Positions 17,723 through 26,930 of a stretch of 64,000 nucleotides of DNA are shown in pieces. The notes beneath the pieces are model-generated. The model was given only the letters and a program-made list of their open reading frames with translations, did no database searches and had not been told where the DNA came from. Within the stretch, counting starts at the first letter, position 1; each line of letters starts with the position of its first letter. Both the position numbers and the translations under genes were made by a program. The DNA is from Sphingobacteriales bacterium 44-61 (GTDB lineage Bacteria > Bacteroidota > Bacteroidia > Chitinophagales > Chitinophagaceae), in assembly GCA_001898405.1 (NCBI GenBank), contig MKTW01000004.1, positions 260,156 to 324,155 on the forward strand, read 5' to 3'.

Positions 17723-20461
17723 TTATTCCGGTTCAAAGCCCAGCATAAAGGTAAACCTGGATGCACCTTTAAGCCCCTGGCCGGGTTGCATACGATCAAG
17801 GCCGATACCATAGTCAAATCCAAGCAAACCAAACATTGGCAGGAAGAACCTCATACCCACACCCACGCTGCGACGCAGGCGGAAGGGGTTATAGTCTTTG
17901 TAATCATACCAGCCATTGGCTGCTTCAAAGAACGTAAGACCATAAATAGTACTTCCCGGGTTGGTCACTAACGGATAACGCAGTTCCAGCTGGTACTTGT
18001 TGAATATGGTGAAGAAACGTGAAGCAGTGTTGCTATTGTCCGGGTTTATTGTAGGATCTGAAGTTTGATAAACCGGGTATCCGCGATGCGCAATGATATC
18101 ATAGCCCAGCAGACCATAGTTGTTGGTCAGGCCCGCATCACCCACCTGGAAGCGTTCAAACGGTGAGTAATCCAGCTTGTTGTTGTAGCGGCCCATGAAG
18201 CCATACTTGGCAGCCATCTTCAACACAAACTGACGATTCTTTTCAGCACCCATTGGGCGGCCGATAGGAACATACCATTCTGCATTGAAACGCCATTTAT
18301 GGTATTCAGGGTTTTTATACGGGTCTTGGGAATTGACCAGGTCAGGGTTGAACAATGAATAGGGTGGCGTGAATTGTACGCTCGCCATAATATTGGACCC
18401 GCTTCTTGGGAAGATCGGATCGAATACAGAAGAACGCTGCAATGCAATTTTAAAGCTCAGGTTATTAGAGCGGCCTGTTGCACCCACACCTTCGAAGATG
18501 GCGTAGTTCCTGCGGATATACTGCGTAAAGTTGATCGAGTATACCAGGCTGAAATAATCATCCGGCCATTTCAGTTGCTTACCTAATGCTACAGAGAAGC
18601 CGTTTACTTTAAGATAGTTTGTATCAGATCTTTTCTGATCGATCCGTCCTGTGTATGGATCAAATGCGTTGGAGTATTTACTGTTGTTGTACGCCAGCGT
18701 CAGTGAATTTCTTTTCTTACCACCTAACCAGGGTTCGGTGAAAGAGAAGTTATAAGAACGGAAGGCACGTCCATTGGATTGAACACGCAGACTCAGCTTC
18801 TGTCCATCACCGGTTGGCAATGGATCCCAGGCTGATTTCTTCCAGATATTTTTAATGGAAAAGTTGTTGAACGTTACACCCAGTGTTCCGGTAAGGCCAA
18901 TACCGCCACCCCAACCAGCGGAAAGCTCCAGCTGATCGGATGATTTTTCTTCCACTTTCCAGTTGATGTCTACCGTCCCGTCGTCTGCATTGGGTACTAC
19001 ACCCGGATTAATGGTTTCCTGGTTGAAATAGTTCAGGTTGCTCAACTCCCGTTGAGAACGGATAAGATCTGAGCGGCTGAACAGTTCGCCAGGCATTGTT
19101 CTCAGCTCACGACGGATCACGTGATCTTTTGTTCTTTCATTACCGGCAATGGTAACGTTCTTGATCCTGGCCTGAGGACCTTCAGTGATACGGATCTCGT
19201 GATCGATCGTATCATTATATACCGCTGTTTCCACCGGCTCCACGCGGAAGAAGAGATATCCGTCATCCTGGTAATAGCCGCTGATATCGCCACCTTCCTG
19301 CGACATTTCTTTACCCAGGCGTTTGTTCAGGATGTCGAGGTTATAGATGTCGCCTTTATGGATGCCAAGAATAGTATTCAATAAAGAATCGGGGTATTTG
19401 GCATTTCCTTTCCAGGTGATATTACCGAAGTAGTATTTTTTTCCCTCGTTCACTTTAATGTTCACATACAAACGAGCATTGGAAGTATCTGTCACTAATG
19501 TATCTTCTACGATCTGTGCATCGCGATAGCCAAGGGAGTTATAGTATTTAACGATCTTATCTTTGTCTTCTTCGTATTTGGTAGGATTGAATTTGGCAGA
19601 GCTGAACAGTTTGAAACGGAAATAAGGATCCAGCACTCTTTTGGTTTTGCTCAGAGAGAGAAAGCCCCAGTCTTTAACATACTCCTTAAAACTCATCTTA
19701 CTGGCAGAAGGCCCGTAAGGTCCTTTGTAGTTGGAAGGGTTCAGGGTGAGCTTGCTCATTTCCTTGGTACCCTTCATTTGCTTTTTCAGCTTGAGGCCAT
19801 CCACCAGTTCATTGCCGTAAAAGTTAACTTCATCAATGCGCACTTTCTTCCCTTTATCAACATAGATAAACATTGAATTGGAATTGGCATAGGAAGGGTC
19901 GGGCCTTTCATCAATGCGTACACTGATATTCTGGAAGCCTTTATCCTGGTAAAACCTGGTAGTGATCTCTTTTACGTTCCGGCGAATATTTTCAGTGATG
20001 ATGGTTTGTTTGGTCAACCCGATCTTGCCCTGCAATTCTTCTGCGTCTGATTTTTTAATGCCGATGAATTTAAAATTACCGAGGCGGGGGCGTTCCACTA
20101 CACTGATCTCAATAGCCACATTATCGTCCTGGATATTGGTGACATAAATCTGTACACCGGAGAACAATTTCTGCCGCCACATGTTAGCAATAGCTTTAGA
20201 GAAGATATCACTGCCGGGGTGCATGAACTTGTCGCCGGTCTGTATGCCCGAAATGGACAAAACAATAGATGTGTCGAGATGTTTGATACCGGTGATCGCT
20301 ACGCTGGAGATTCTGTATTCCTTGGGGATCCGGGCATTTTCCCATTCAAGGATTTTGGGGTCAACAGATGTCGGCTTAGTAGTATCCTGGGCCTGTACAG
20401 AGAGTACTGCCGCAAACGCCATTACCAATAAAGCACAGATCCGGAGTGAAATTCGTTGCAT
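17723..20461 (-). CDS. bamA: Outer-membrane protein assembly factor BamA
   Basis: Essential insertase that folds beta-barrels into the outer membrane. It has 912 residues from the ATG at 20461, which is followed at once by a signal peptide ending VQAQD. An upstream extension to 20506 is charged and unlikely. The N-terminal half holds several POTRA repeats (for example RISSVAITGIKHLDTSIVL and ARIKNVTIAGNERTKDHVI). The C-terminal half is an Omp85 barrel with the lid-loop region and a terminal Phe-rich strand (FTFMLGFEPE). An insertion within the POTRA region (about 250-300) resembles other Bacteroidota BamA proteins. It is transcribed with uppS and the Skp genes. Confidence 0.96.
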   Translation of the reverse strand: MQRISLRICALLVMAFAAVLSVQAQDTTKPTSVDPKILEWENARIPKEYRISSVAITGIKHLDTSIVLSISGIQTGDKFMHPGSDIFSKAIANMWRQKLFSGVQIYVTNIQDDNVAIEISVVERPRLGNFKFIGIKKSDAEELQGKIGLTKQTIITENIRRNVKEITTRFYQDKGFQNISVRIDERPDPSYANSNSMFIYVDKGKKVRIDEVNFYGNELVDGLKLKKQMKGTKEMSKLTLNPSNYKGPYGPSASKMSFKEYVKDWGFLSLSKTKRVLDPYFRFKLFSSAKFNPTKYEEDKDKIVKYYNSLGYRDAQIVEDTLVTDTSNARLYVNIKVNEGKKYYFGNITWKGNAKYPDSLLNTILGIHKGDIYNLDILNKRLGKEMSQEGGDISGYYQDDGYLFFRVEPVETAVYNDTIDHEIRITEGPQARIKNVTIAGNERTKDHVIRRELRTMPGELFSRSDLIRSQRELSNLNYFNQETINPGVVPNADDGTVDINWKVEEKSSDQLELSAGWGGGIGLTGTLGVTFNNFSIKNIWKKSAWDPLPTGDGQKLSLRVQSNGRAFRSYNFSFTEPWLGGKKRNSLTLAYNNSKYSNAFDPYTGRIDQKRSDTNYLKVNGFSVALGKQLKWPDDYFSLVYSINFTQYIRRNYAIFEGVGATGRSNNLSFKIALQRSSVFDPIFPRSGSNIMASVQFTPPYSLFNPDLVNSQDPYKNPEYHKWRFNAEWYVPIGRPMGAEKNRQFVLKMAAKYGFMGRYNNKLDYSPFERFQVGDAGLTNNYGLLGYDIIAHRGYPVYQTSDPTINPDNSNTASRFFTIFNKYQLELRYPLVTNPGSTIYGLTFFEAANGWYDYKDYNPFRLRRSVGVGMRFFLPMFGLLGFDYGIGLDRMQPGQGLKGASRFTFMLGFEPE

Positions 20462-20659
20462 GGTTGATTTTTCTGTCTTATCCCGCTCCTTCATGCGGGA
20501 TTGCAAATAGTTTATGGTTTGTACTCTGTTAATAAGCCAAGCCTAGTGGGCGGCAAATTAACGGTAAAAATCGAAAGTCTTTGTTAAAGAAAATGCCGGA
20601 AACCAGCCATGAACGCAGTCTTCACGAAAACTCGACCACTCCGCATTTTAACCCGTCCA

Positions 20660-21418
20660 TTAGCCATTTATCCCTGTTTCCATTTGTGCACTTGTTTTTC
20701 CAAAACGCCTTTCCCTGCCCTGGTAATCGAGAATTGCCTCATACAGGTTTTCTTTACGGAAATCCGGCCAGCGTACCTGTGTAAAATACAGTTCGGCATA
20801 GGCCAGTTGATAGAGTAAAAAATTGCTGATACGAAACTCTCCACTGGTCCGGATCATCAGCTCCGGATCGGGGAACTCACTGGTAGCCAGGAATTTTTGT
20901 AAGGTTTTATCGTTGATCGCTTCCACTTCAAGCTTGCCTGTCTTTACTTCAAATGCGATATTCTTTACTGCGTTCAGCAATTCCCAACGGCCGCTGTAGC
21001 TAAGCGCCATGATCAGGTTGAGGCCGGTATTTTCTTTGGTAAAATCCAGGGCTTCCTGCAATTCCTGGCGGGCATAGTCAGGCAACATATTCATGTCACC
21101 TATCACATGAAGCCGGATATTATTCTTATGCAGGCTCTCCACTTCTTTGCGGATGGTCGTAACCAGCAATTCCATCAGTCCGATCACTTCATATTCGGGA
21201 CGGTCCCAGTTTTCTGTGGAAAAAGCATAAAGAGTGAGATAACCAATACCCAGTTCTGCGCAGCCTTCTACAATATTGCGGACGCTCTCCACCCCATGAA
21301 AGTGACCGTAAAGCCGGTCCTGGCCCTGTTCCTGAGCCCAACGCCCATTCCCATCCATGATGATGGCTATATGCCTGGGCAACCGGTCCTTATCGATTTT
21401 TTGCAATAGCGCTGACAT
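20660..21418 (-). CDS. uppS: Isoprenyl transferase (undecaprenyl diphosphate synthase)
   Basis: Makes the C55 lipid carrier for peptidoglycan and surface glycans from IPP and FPP. It has 252 residues from the ATG at 21418; the proline-rich upstream frame to 21517 runs over the promoter. It has the cis-prenyltransferase motifs IIMDGNGRWAQ (catalytic Asp22), LYAFSTENWDRP and RTSGEFRISNFLLYQ. It is followed by bamA, whose start is 198 bp downstream. Confidence 0.96.
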   Translation of the reverse strand: MSALLQKIDKDRLPRHIAIIMDGNGRWAQEQGQDRLYGHFHGVESVRNIVEGCAELGIGYLTLYAFSTENWDRPEYEVIGLMELLVTTIRKEVESLHKNNIRLHVIGDMNMLPDYARQELQEALDFTKENTGLNLIMALSYSGRWELLNAVKNIAFEVKTGKLEVEAINDKTLQKFLATSEFPDPELMIRTSGEFRISNFLLYQLAYAELYFTQVRWPDFRKENLYEAILDYQGRERRFGKTSAQMETGING

Positions 21419-21451
21419 ACTCGTTTTCTTTATGTCTGGTAGATTAGGGCG

Positions 21452-21459
21452 CAAAGGTA
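21452..21459 (-). promoter_or_regulatory. -7 box for uppS-bamA-skp-skp
   Basis: TACCTTTG on the minus strand, 34 bp upstream of the uppS ATG. It lies inside the longer uppS reading frame and so supports the shorter start. Confidence 0.55.
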
Positions 21460-21506
21460 TCGGATTTGGGGCAATGTTTGTTGGTTGTTGTTTGGGTGGG
21501 AGTTGG

Positions 21507-21615
21507 CTGATGGCCATTAATACGCCGGCCGGGTGACTATGGAAAAGGAACTACTGGTTCAGACTTGCATATTAAGGCTATTGGGGGTCCTTCGGCCACT
21601 CGGCCATCGGTCAAC
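21507..21615. repeat. GGCCATCGGT-type imperfect inverted repeat
   Basis: GTTGGCTGATGGCC near 21503-21516 is opposed by GGCCATCGGTCAAC at 21602-21615, with two mismatches. TCGGCCACTCGGCCATCGG here resembles the repeat at 60923-60985. It lies between the DUF6089 stop and uppS. Confidence 0.5.
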
Positions 21616-21625
21616 AAACACCAAC

Positions 21626-22486
21626 TCAGTTCGCCGTGGGGCATCTGTACGACTGCAGGTTGAAAGTCAGGTGTACCATCGCTGTCACAAAATGGTCCTT
21701 TTGTTTGCTGTTGCCTCTTTGCCGTCCGGGGATACCGATAGGCTGGCCGAGCTCATACGATCTGTCGCTCAGCAGCAGGGCTTGTGAGGGGCTGCCATCA
21801 GGGTTGGCAGGAAATGTTTCAGGGCTGACATAAGTCGTACTTACATCATCGAGGTAATCTGTATTGGTGAAGCGGTACAATACCTCAAACCCGATATTGA
21901 ACCGTTCATTGAGCGCATATTTTATACCTGCACCAAATGGAATGCTGATGGCCATGGTGCTGTATTGCTTACGGTCAGGGTAAAGCGCACTTCCCTGGCC
22001 TTCTGTTCCTATAGGTCTCAGGTAAACTTTTTCGCCACGCAGATAAGCAAAAGGATCATAGCTGAACACGCCTACGCCAAGGGTTACATAAGGAGTGAAG
22101 CGGTATTCAGGTTCCCCGGGCATAAAGCGGAAGAAATTAAAATCGCCCTGCAGCGACAGCTCCCATACATTGGTATTAAAGCTGAGGTTGCGGCGATACA
22201 TATATTCGTTCTTGGTATTGTACTTGTCAGCATAACCCAGCCGGGCAAAAGAGGCACCGATACGGGCTGCTATATAATTATTGAAATTTTTACGGAAAAA
22301 AACGGTGGCCGCCATTTTGGGGCGGTTCAGGGAAGCCCGGGTATTCAGATCGCCGAAGTAGTGGCCTGCTCCGAGGCCGATGCCAAATTCACCTTCCTGA
22401 ACAATGGCATCCTGTGCATGTACCCCGGTGGGCAACAAGAAGATACCTAGGGTCAGGAATACTAATAATGAGAGCTTTTTCAACAT
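21626..22486 (-). CDS. DUF6089 outer-membrane beta-barrel, PorG-like
   Basis: A 286-residue protein from the ATG at 22486, which is followed by a signal peptide ending VHAQ. The longer frame to 22714 overlaps nadK and is not real. The rest is an OmpA-like small barrel: FGIGLGAGHYFGDLN, alternating hydrophobic strands and FTPYVTLGVGVFSYDP. DUF6089 barrels include proteins related to PorG, an outer-membrane part of the type IX secretion system. To my knowledge, Porphyromonas porG also lies next to uppS/bamA/ompH genes, as here. The PorG role is therefore inferred from family and context, not proven. Confidence 0.8.
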   Translation of the reverse strand: MLKKLSLLVFLTLGIFLLPTGVHAQDAIVQEGEFGIGLGAGHYFGDLNTRASLNRPKMAATVFFRKNFNNYIAARIGASFARLGYADKYNTKNEYMYRRNLSFNTNVWELSLQGDFNFFRFMPGEPEYRFTPYVTLGVGVFSYDPFAYLRGEKVYLRPIGTEGQGSALYPDRKQYSTMAISIPFGAGIKYALNERFNIGFEVLYRFTNTDYLDDVSTTYVSPETFPANPDGSPSQALLLSDRSYELGQPIGIPGRQRGNSKQKDHFVTAMVHLTFNLQSYRCPTAN

Positions 22487-22649
22487 GTCCGGATAAATAA
22501 TGTTCAGAATAATTTTACTACAGCGGCACAGTCCGGCAGTGATAAAATCATCTATCATGTTGCGTGTCCTGGCTCTGTCTGGGGGTTTTCCTAGAATTGG
22601 GGCTAAAAGAGAACGGAAAAATAAACATTTTCTTTTATCCTGCACAGGA

Positions 22650-23528
22650 TTAATTTCTCTTGTCGAGCCCCCAGGTAAGCTTGTTCTGGAGCGTTTGCAG
22701 GAAGTTATTTTCACCCAGGCGTAACAGGTTGATGGAGAAGCTTTCTTTTCTCACAGCCAGGGAAACATTCTTTCCAACGATTTCCCTGCGCGAGTCGAGG
22801 GCACATATTATATTTTCTGAGCGGCTTTCTACTTCAAAGGAAATCACATTATTGTCCGGTACAATAATAGGGCGGACATTCAGGTTATGAGGCGCTACCG
22901 GGGTAATCACAAAACTGCCTGAATCCGGGAAGACCACAGGCCCTCCGCAACTGAGGGAATAACCGGTTGAACCGGTTGGTGTGGCTACGATAAGACCATC
23001 TGCCCAATAAGTATTAAGAAATTCACCATTAAGATAGGTGTGTATCTTGATCATGGCAGCCGTATCCCGTTTATGAATGGCAAATTCATTCAGCCCATAA
23101 GGCACACTGCCAAACAGGGGAAGATCCGCATCCAGATGGATCAGTGTCCTTTTATCAATAATAAAACCACGCTTGGCTATTGCCTGCACAGCTGTTTTTA
23201 TCTCATCCTGCCCAATCCCCGCCAGGAAACCCAACCGGCCAAAGTTGATCCCCATAATAGAAATAGGCTTATCCCTTACCAGGGTCACCGTATCAAGTAA
23301 AGTTCCATCTCCACCAAGACTAATGATAAACTCTATATTCCTTGTAAGATGCTCCGACAAAGAAAAGGTAGTTGTATTCGGCGGAAGATTGATAACATCC
23401 TTTATCTGATCAAAATAATGCTGAAAAATAACCGGGTCTATCTTTTGCCTCGTCAGCTCATCAAAAAAAAGCTGAACATTTTCTTTTTGGTCTTCATCCA
23501 GTACCCGGCTGTAGATTGCTGCTCTCAT
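22650..23528 (-). CDS. nadK: NAD kinase
   Basis: Phosphorylates NAD to NADP. The 292-residue protein has the catalytic GGDGTLLD (72-79), NEFAIHKRD and the glycine-rich TPTGSTGYSLSCGGP. Length and motif order are normal. It lies upstream of the PorG-like gene in the envelope block, a neighbourhood I recall as recurring in Bacteroidota. No promoter box was recognised in the 223-bp spacer upstream. Confidence 0.96.
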   Translation of the reverse strand: MRAAIYSRVLDEDQKENVQLFFDELTRQKIDPVIFQHYFDQIKDVINLPPNTTTFSLSEHLTRNIEFIISLGGDGTLLDTVTLVRDKPISIMGINFGRLGFLAGIGQDEIKTAVQAIAKRGFIIDKRTLIHLDADLPLFGSVPYGLNEFAIHKRDTAAMIKIHTYLNGEFLNTYWADGLIVATPTGSTGYSLSCGGPVVFPDSGSFVITPVAPHNLNVRPIIVPDNNVISFEVESRSENIICALDSRREIVGKNVSLAVRKESFSINLLRLGENNFLQTLQNKLTWGLDKRN

Positions 23529-23533
23529 TATAT

Positions 23534-23602
23534 ATACTAATTACGCGAATGAACCTGATTGAAGGGAGTTTTATAAAATAGGCACGAATTAACGCGAATT
23601 TA
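23534..23602. repeat. TTACGCGAAT-type dispersed repeat fragment
   Basis: ATTACGCGAAT (around 23541-23551) and CGAATTAACGCGAATTTAC (around 23584-23602) are near-direct copies in the nadK upstream spacer. The 223-bp spacer (23529-23751) holds nothing else I recognise. Confidence 0.4.
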
Positions 23603-23751
23603 CTTGAACCCTAACCACAGGTCAATTTAATCATAATTAAGATACACTTCTCATATCTTATGCATTGCTTTATTCTTAGGACGCTATTCGCTTCATTAGC
23701 GGCTTTAACCAGATATTTTCATTCTTAAACGTACCATTCGCAACATTCGTG

Positions 23752-25227
23752 TCAGAAGATGCTGCGGCGATGGAAGTATAAGGCATTTTGCCCTAACTGG
23801 TTGAATGACCAATCCAATTTAAACACAAAATCATAGATCGTTACAATATCGATGCCGATGCCGGAAGAGAATAGCATCCTGTTGCCCAGGAAGTTTTCGC
23901 CGGGGTTGGGATCATAAATATAACCGGTGTTGCCATAGATCCTGCCATAAATATTGACAGGGATACGGAGCGGTGCTACTTTTTTTGTGCCTTTGAAATT
24001 GAAATTAAAGTTTAGCAGGCGTTTCGTTAGTGATGCTTTTAAATAGCCTCCGGCTACTCCATCTACTACATAATATTCATAGCCCTGCATGAAGATATCG
24101 GAATAGCCCAGCAGGCGGCGGTTATAGTAGGGTTGTTTGAAGGGAAGCTTGACAGTACCAAAAGCATTCATGCTGAAGAATGATTTTTTGCCGAGGGGCC
24201 AGTTGGCCGACCCTTTCAAACCCAGTTGCCAGGAATTGAAGGAGCTGAAGATCCCTTTTTTGCTGAAAGCCACTTCACCTGCATATCCTTTGGTGGGGTA
24301 GGGTATATAATCAAGATTGAAATAGTTGAAGTAATAATATAACTCAGGGAAAACGATGCGGTTTCTTCCGCCGGGAAAATAATTGGGATTCAGTTTTACG
24401 ATGGTATCGGCCACTTCTTCCATACCATAAGAAAGGCCAAGGCGGTGTCGCGTGCGGATGGCTTTCCGGTAAGACACTTCAACATAGCCACGGGCAAAAT
24501 TCCGGAGATAGCTTTCATCTTTTAAGAACACCTGTTTATCATCAACGGTATTATAATTCATTTCGCGGTTCCTGCCCAGTGAAACGCCAAAACTTAAGCC
24601 CCATTTCATTCCTTTATCAATGTAGGGCCTGTCGTAGTTCAGTAATAACTGGCGGGAATAACCGCTTACTACCGTGAAGCGAAGTTTGTCATTACGGCCT
24701 GTAGCGTTATTATATAGCAGCTTCAACCCATAATCCACGCGGTTGAGACTGGCTTTTTGCTCTACGATCCATTGGTTAAGATTGCGGTCGACCGGACGGA
24801 AATAGGGCACAGGAAATAAATACCATCGTTCTCTCACCTGCACCAGCACATCCACGTTGTAGCCATCAAAACTTTTGAGTGCAACAATTACTTCATGAAA
24901 CAAAGCCAGGTTCATGAGTTGCTGGCGGGCCAGTTCAAATTTTTTTACGAGGTCTTGTAAAAGAAAAGCATCACCGGATTTAAAAGAGAGTTCGCGAAGG
25001 ATGATACTGGGATGTGTTTTCCGGTTGCCTACGATAACAATATTGCGGACGATAAAAGGAGATTCGCCGGCAGGCACTACATATTCTTCAGCAGTGAGGT
25101 TCTTTTCCTGTTTCTCTTTTTCTTTCTTAGGCTTTCCTTCCGGCCCTCCACCTTCCTGCGCAAGCAGGGGCTGAAAGCCGACGAGCACTAATACAAGCCA
25201 TAAGCAATATTTTACAGTACACTGCAT
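23752..25227 (-). CDS. BamA/TamA-family (Omp85) outer-membrane protein
   Basis: A 491-residue Omp85-superfamily protein. It has a signal peptide (ending LLAQ), a short Lys/Glu/Gly-rich linker (25-45), one or two POTRA domains (about 55-130, FIVRNIVIVGNRKTHPSIIL) and a C-terminal 16-strand-type barrel. It is shorter than BamA and TamA, and the final strand (HRRSIF) is not the canonical long beta-signal. Its role may be in outer-membrane protein or lipid insertion; specific partners are unknown. It lies 71 bp after the CBS gene in the same direction. Confidence 0.85.
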   Translation of the reverse strand: MQCTVKYCLWLVLVLVGFQPLLAQEGGGPEGKPKKEKEKQEKNLTAEEYVVPAGESPFIVRNIVIVGNRKTHPSIILRELSFKSGDAFLLQDLVKKFELARQQLMNLALFHEVIVALKSFDGYNVDVLVQVRERWYLFPVPYFRPVDRNLNQWIVEQKASLNRVDYGLKLLYNNATGRNDKLRFTVVSGYSRQLLLNYDRPYIDKGMKWGLSFGVSLGRNREMNYNTVDDKQVFLKDESYLRNFARGYVEVSYRKAIRTRHRLGLSYGMEEVADTIVKLNPNYFPGGRNRIVFPELYYYFNYFNLDYIPYPTKGYAGEVAFSKKGIFSSFNSWQLGLKGSANWPLGKKSFFSMNAFGTVKLPFKQPYYNRRLLGYSDIFMQGYEYYVVDGVAGGYLKASLTKRLLNFNFNFKGTKKVAPLRIPVNIYGRIYGNTGYIYDPNPGENFLGNRMLFSSGIGIDIVTIYDFVFKLDWSFNQLGQNALYFHRRSIF

Positions 25228-25298
25228 CTGCCAGAACTACGGGAATGATCTAAATTAACCGGATTTTTGTACAAGTGCTAAACAAAGGCCAAAAAACA

Positions 25299-25961
25299 TC
25301 AGATCTTGAGGTAGTTCATCAGATTATCATAGTTATTCCGCAGCTCATTAGCATATAATTCCTCTCCAAAATAATATTTTACATTGTACTCATATCGCTG
25401 AAAAGTGGCCACAATATCCGACACTTCAGGTTTATTGATCCGGATGGTCACCTGCATCATACCCGTTTCCGCATCATTCGAAGTGTTTAGTTGGGTAATC
25501 TGAGCATCATTTGTTTCCACCAGCTTGCTGATCTCATTGAAAGAATACTGGTTGCTTTCCATTTCCAGTACGATCAGTCCGCCGGGCTCTTTCAGGCTCA
25601 TGAACTCTGATGCATTCTTTAGCAGGTCATTATAAGAAACCGCGCCCACCAGGTCATTCTCCTCATTAATAATAGGCACTACGCTCAGGCCGTTTTCGGC
25701 GGCAAGCTGAATGGCTTTTAAAAAATGTTCGCTGCTTTTTACAGAAGAGTTGCCAAAGGATTGCTGCAGAAGGTCCAGTGTGGTATGGTCATTGTCAACC
25801 TGGAGCAGGTCATCTTCACTGATAATGCCTGCATATTTTTCCCCATCCACGATCGGCAAATGTGTTACCTGGTTGTCGTTCATCAATTGAAGGGCCTGGT
25901 ACACCTTGTCTTGCAGATGCAAATAGGGCAGATTTTGAGATCGTAATTCTCCGGTCAACAT
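25299..25961 (-). CDS. CBS-domain pair protein with C-terminal ACT-like region
   Basis: A 220-residue cytosolic protein. It has two CBS motifs (about 5-58 and 65-118, with HLPIVDGEKYAGIISEDDLL and VVPIINEENDLVGAVSY), forming one Bateman module that probably senses an adenine nucleotide. Residues about 125-200 resemble an ACT-like beta-alpha domain. No catalytic domain is present. It sits 39 bp after the alpha/beta hydrolase gene. The target it regulates is unknown. Confidence 0.85.
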   Translation of the reverse strand: MLTGELRSQNLPYLHLQDKVYQALQLMNDNQVTHLPIVDGEKYAGIISEDDLLQVDNDHTTLDLLQQSFGNSSVKSSEHFLKAIQLAAENGLSVVPIINEENDLVGAVSYNDLLKNASEFMSLKEPGGLIVLEMESNQYSFNEISKLVETNDAQITQLNTSNDAETGMMQVTIRINKPEVSDIVATFQRYEYNVKYYFGEELYANELRNNYDNLMNYLKI

Positions 25962-26000
25962 GGATAGCGGCTCCTTATTTTTTTACAAAGACCTCAATGA

Positions 26001-26780
26001 TCAGCTAACTGTTGCAGGCTCATTGAGTTTTTTCAAAAATTTGTGAAGGATCACATTGAATTCGTCGGGGACCTCCATCATGGGTGCATGACCACACTTG
26101 TCGATAAAATAGAGTTCACTGTTGGGGATCAGCTTATTAAACTCCCTTGCCACAAATGGCGGGGTGATCGTATCATTATTTCCCCAGATCAATAACGTAG
26201 GAAGTTTAATTTGATTGAGTTCCTCGCCGAGGTTATTCCGGATAGCACTTTTGGCAAGGGCAATGATCTTGATGACTTTCAAGCGGTTATTGGTGATGGC
26301 AAAAACCTCGTCCACCAATTCCGTGGTTGCCATTTTTGGATCGTAAAATGTCAGCTCAGTCTTTTTCCGGATATATTCATAGTCCCCTCTTTTGGGATAG
26401 GAATCGCCCATCCCATTCTCAAAAAGACCTGAACTCCCGGTAAGAATAATGGATTTAATGCAATCAGGCTGGCTCTTCAATACATATACCAGGCCTACAT
26501 GCCCGCCCAGTGAATTGCCAAGCAGATGAACATTTTTATATCCTCTTGATTCGATAAATTTATGAACGAATTTAGCAAGCCCGCCTACAGACGTATGGAG
26601 GATATCCATATCCAGCAAAGGAAGGATGGGTACCACCACTTTGTTATACTGCTTGAAATAATCAATCAGCTTTTCAAAATTACTCATGGCACCAAACAAT
26701 CCATGCAGCAATACCAGCGGCTCGCCCTCGCCTTCTTCAATAAACCTGAACTTATTATCCTGTTTTATCTCGTAACTCAT
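26001..26780 (-). CDS. Alpha/beta-fold hydrolase
   Basis: A 259-residue protein from the ATG at 26780; the longer frame to 26888 lacks family similarity. It has the oxyanion-hole LLHGLFGAMSNF, the nucleophile elbow GNSLGG (Ser), an acid in LIWGNNDTITP (Asp) and the catalytic His in CGHAPMMEVP. It resembles MhpC/BioH-type carboxylesterases or C-C bond hydrolases; the substrate cannot be told from the sequence. It lies between the sterol-desaturase-family gene and the CBS gene on the same strand. Confidence 0.88.
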   Translation of the reverse strand: MSYEIKQDNKFRFIEEGEGEPLVLLHGLFGAMSNFEKLIDYFKQYNKVVVPILPLLDMDILHTSVGGLAKFVHKFIESRGYKNVHLLGNSLGGHVGLVYVLKSQPDCIKSIILTGSSGLFENGMGDSYPKRGDYEYIRKKTELTFYDPKMATTELVDEVFAITNNRLKVIKIIALAKSAIRNNLGEELNQIKLPTLLIWGNNDTITPPFVAREFNKLIPNSELYFIDKCGHAPMMEVPDEFNVILHKFLKKLNEPATVS

Positions 26781-26930
26781 TTCCGCTGTTCCGTTAATTT
26801 TTGCTAAAATAATCGTTTTGCAGCATATAACCAGCCCAAGCACCCAAGACTTTACTTCTTGATGCAAAGATAACAGACTGACGCACACCCAGAAACAGAA
26901 TCCATCATTAACCTCCGGAGATTGCCCTTA

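Noticed and set aside
22487-22714. Longer start of the DUF6089 gene, overlapping nadK
   Set aside because: The extension overlaps the nadK coding end and lacks a signal peptide; the ATG at 22486 gives a clean one.
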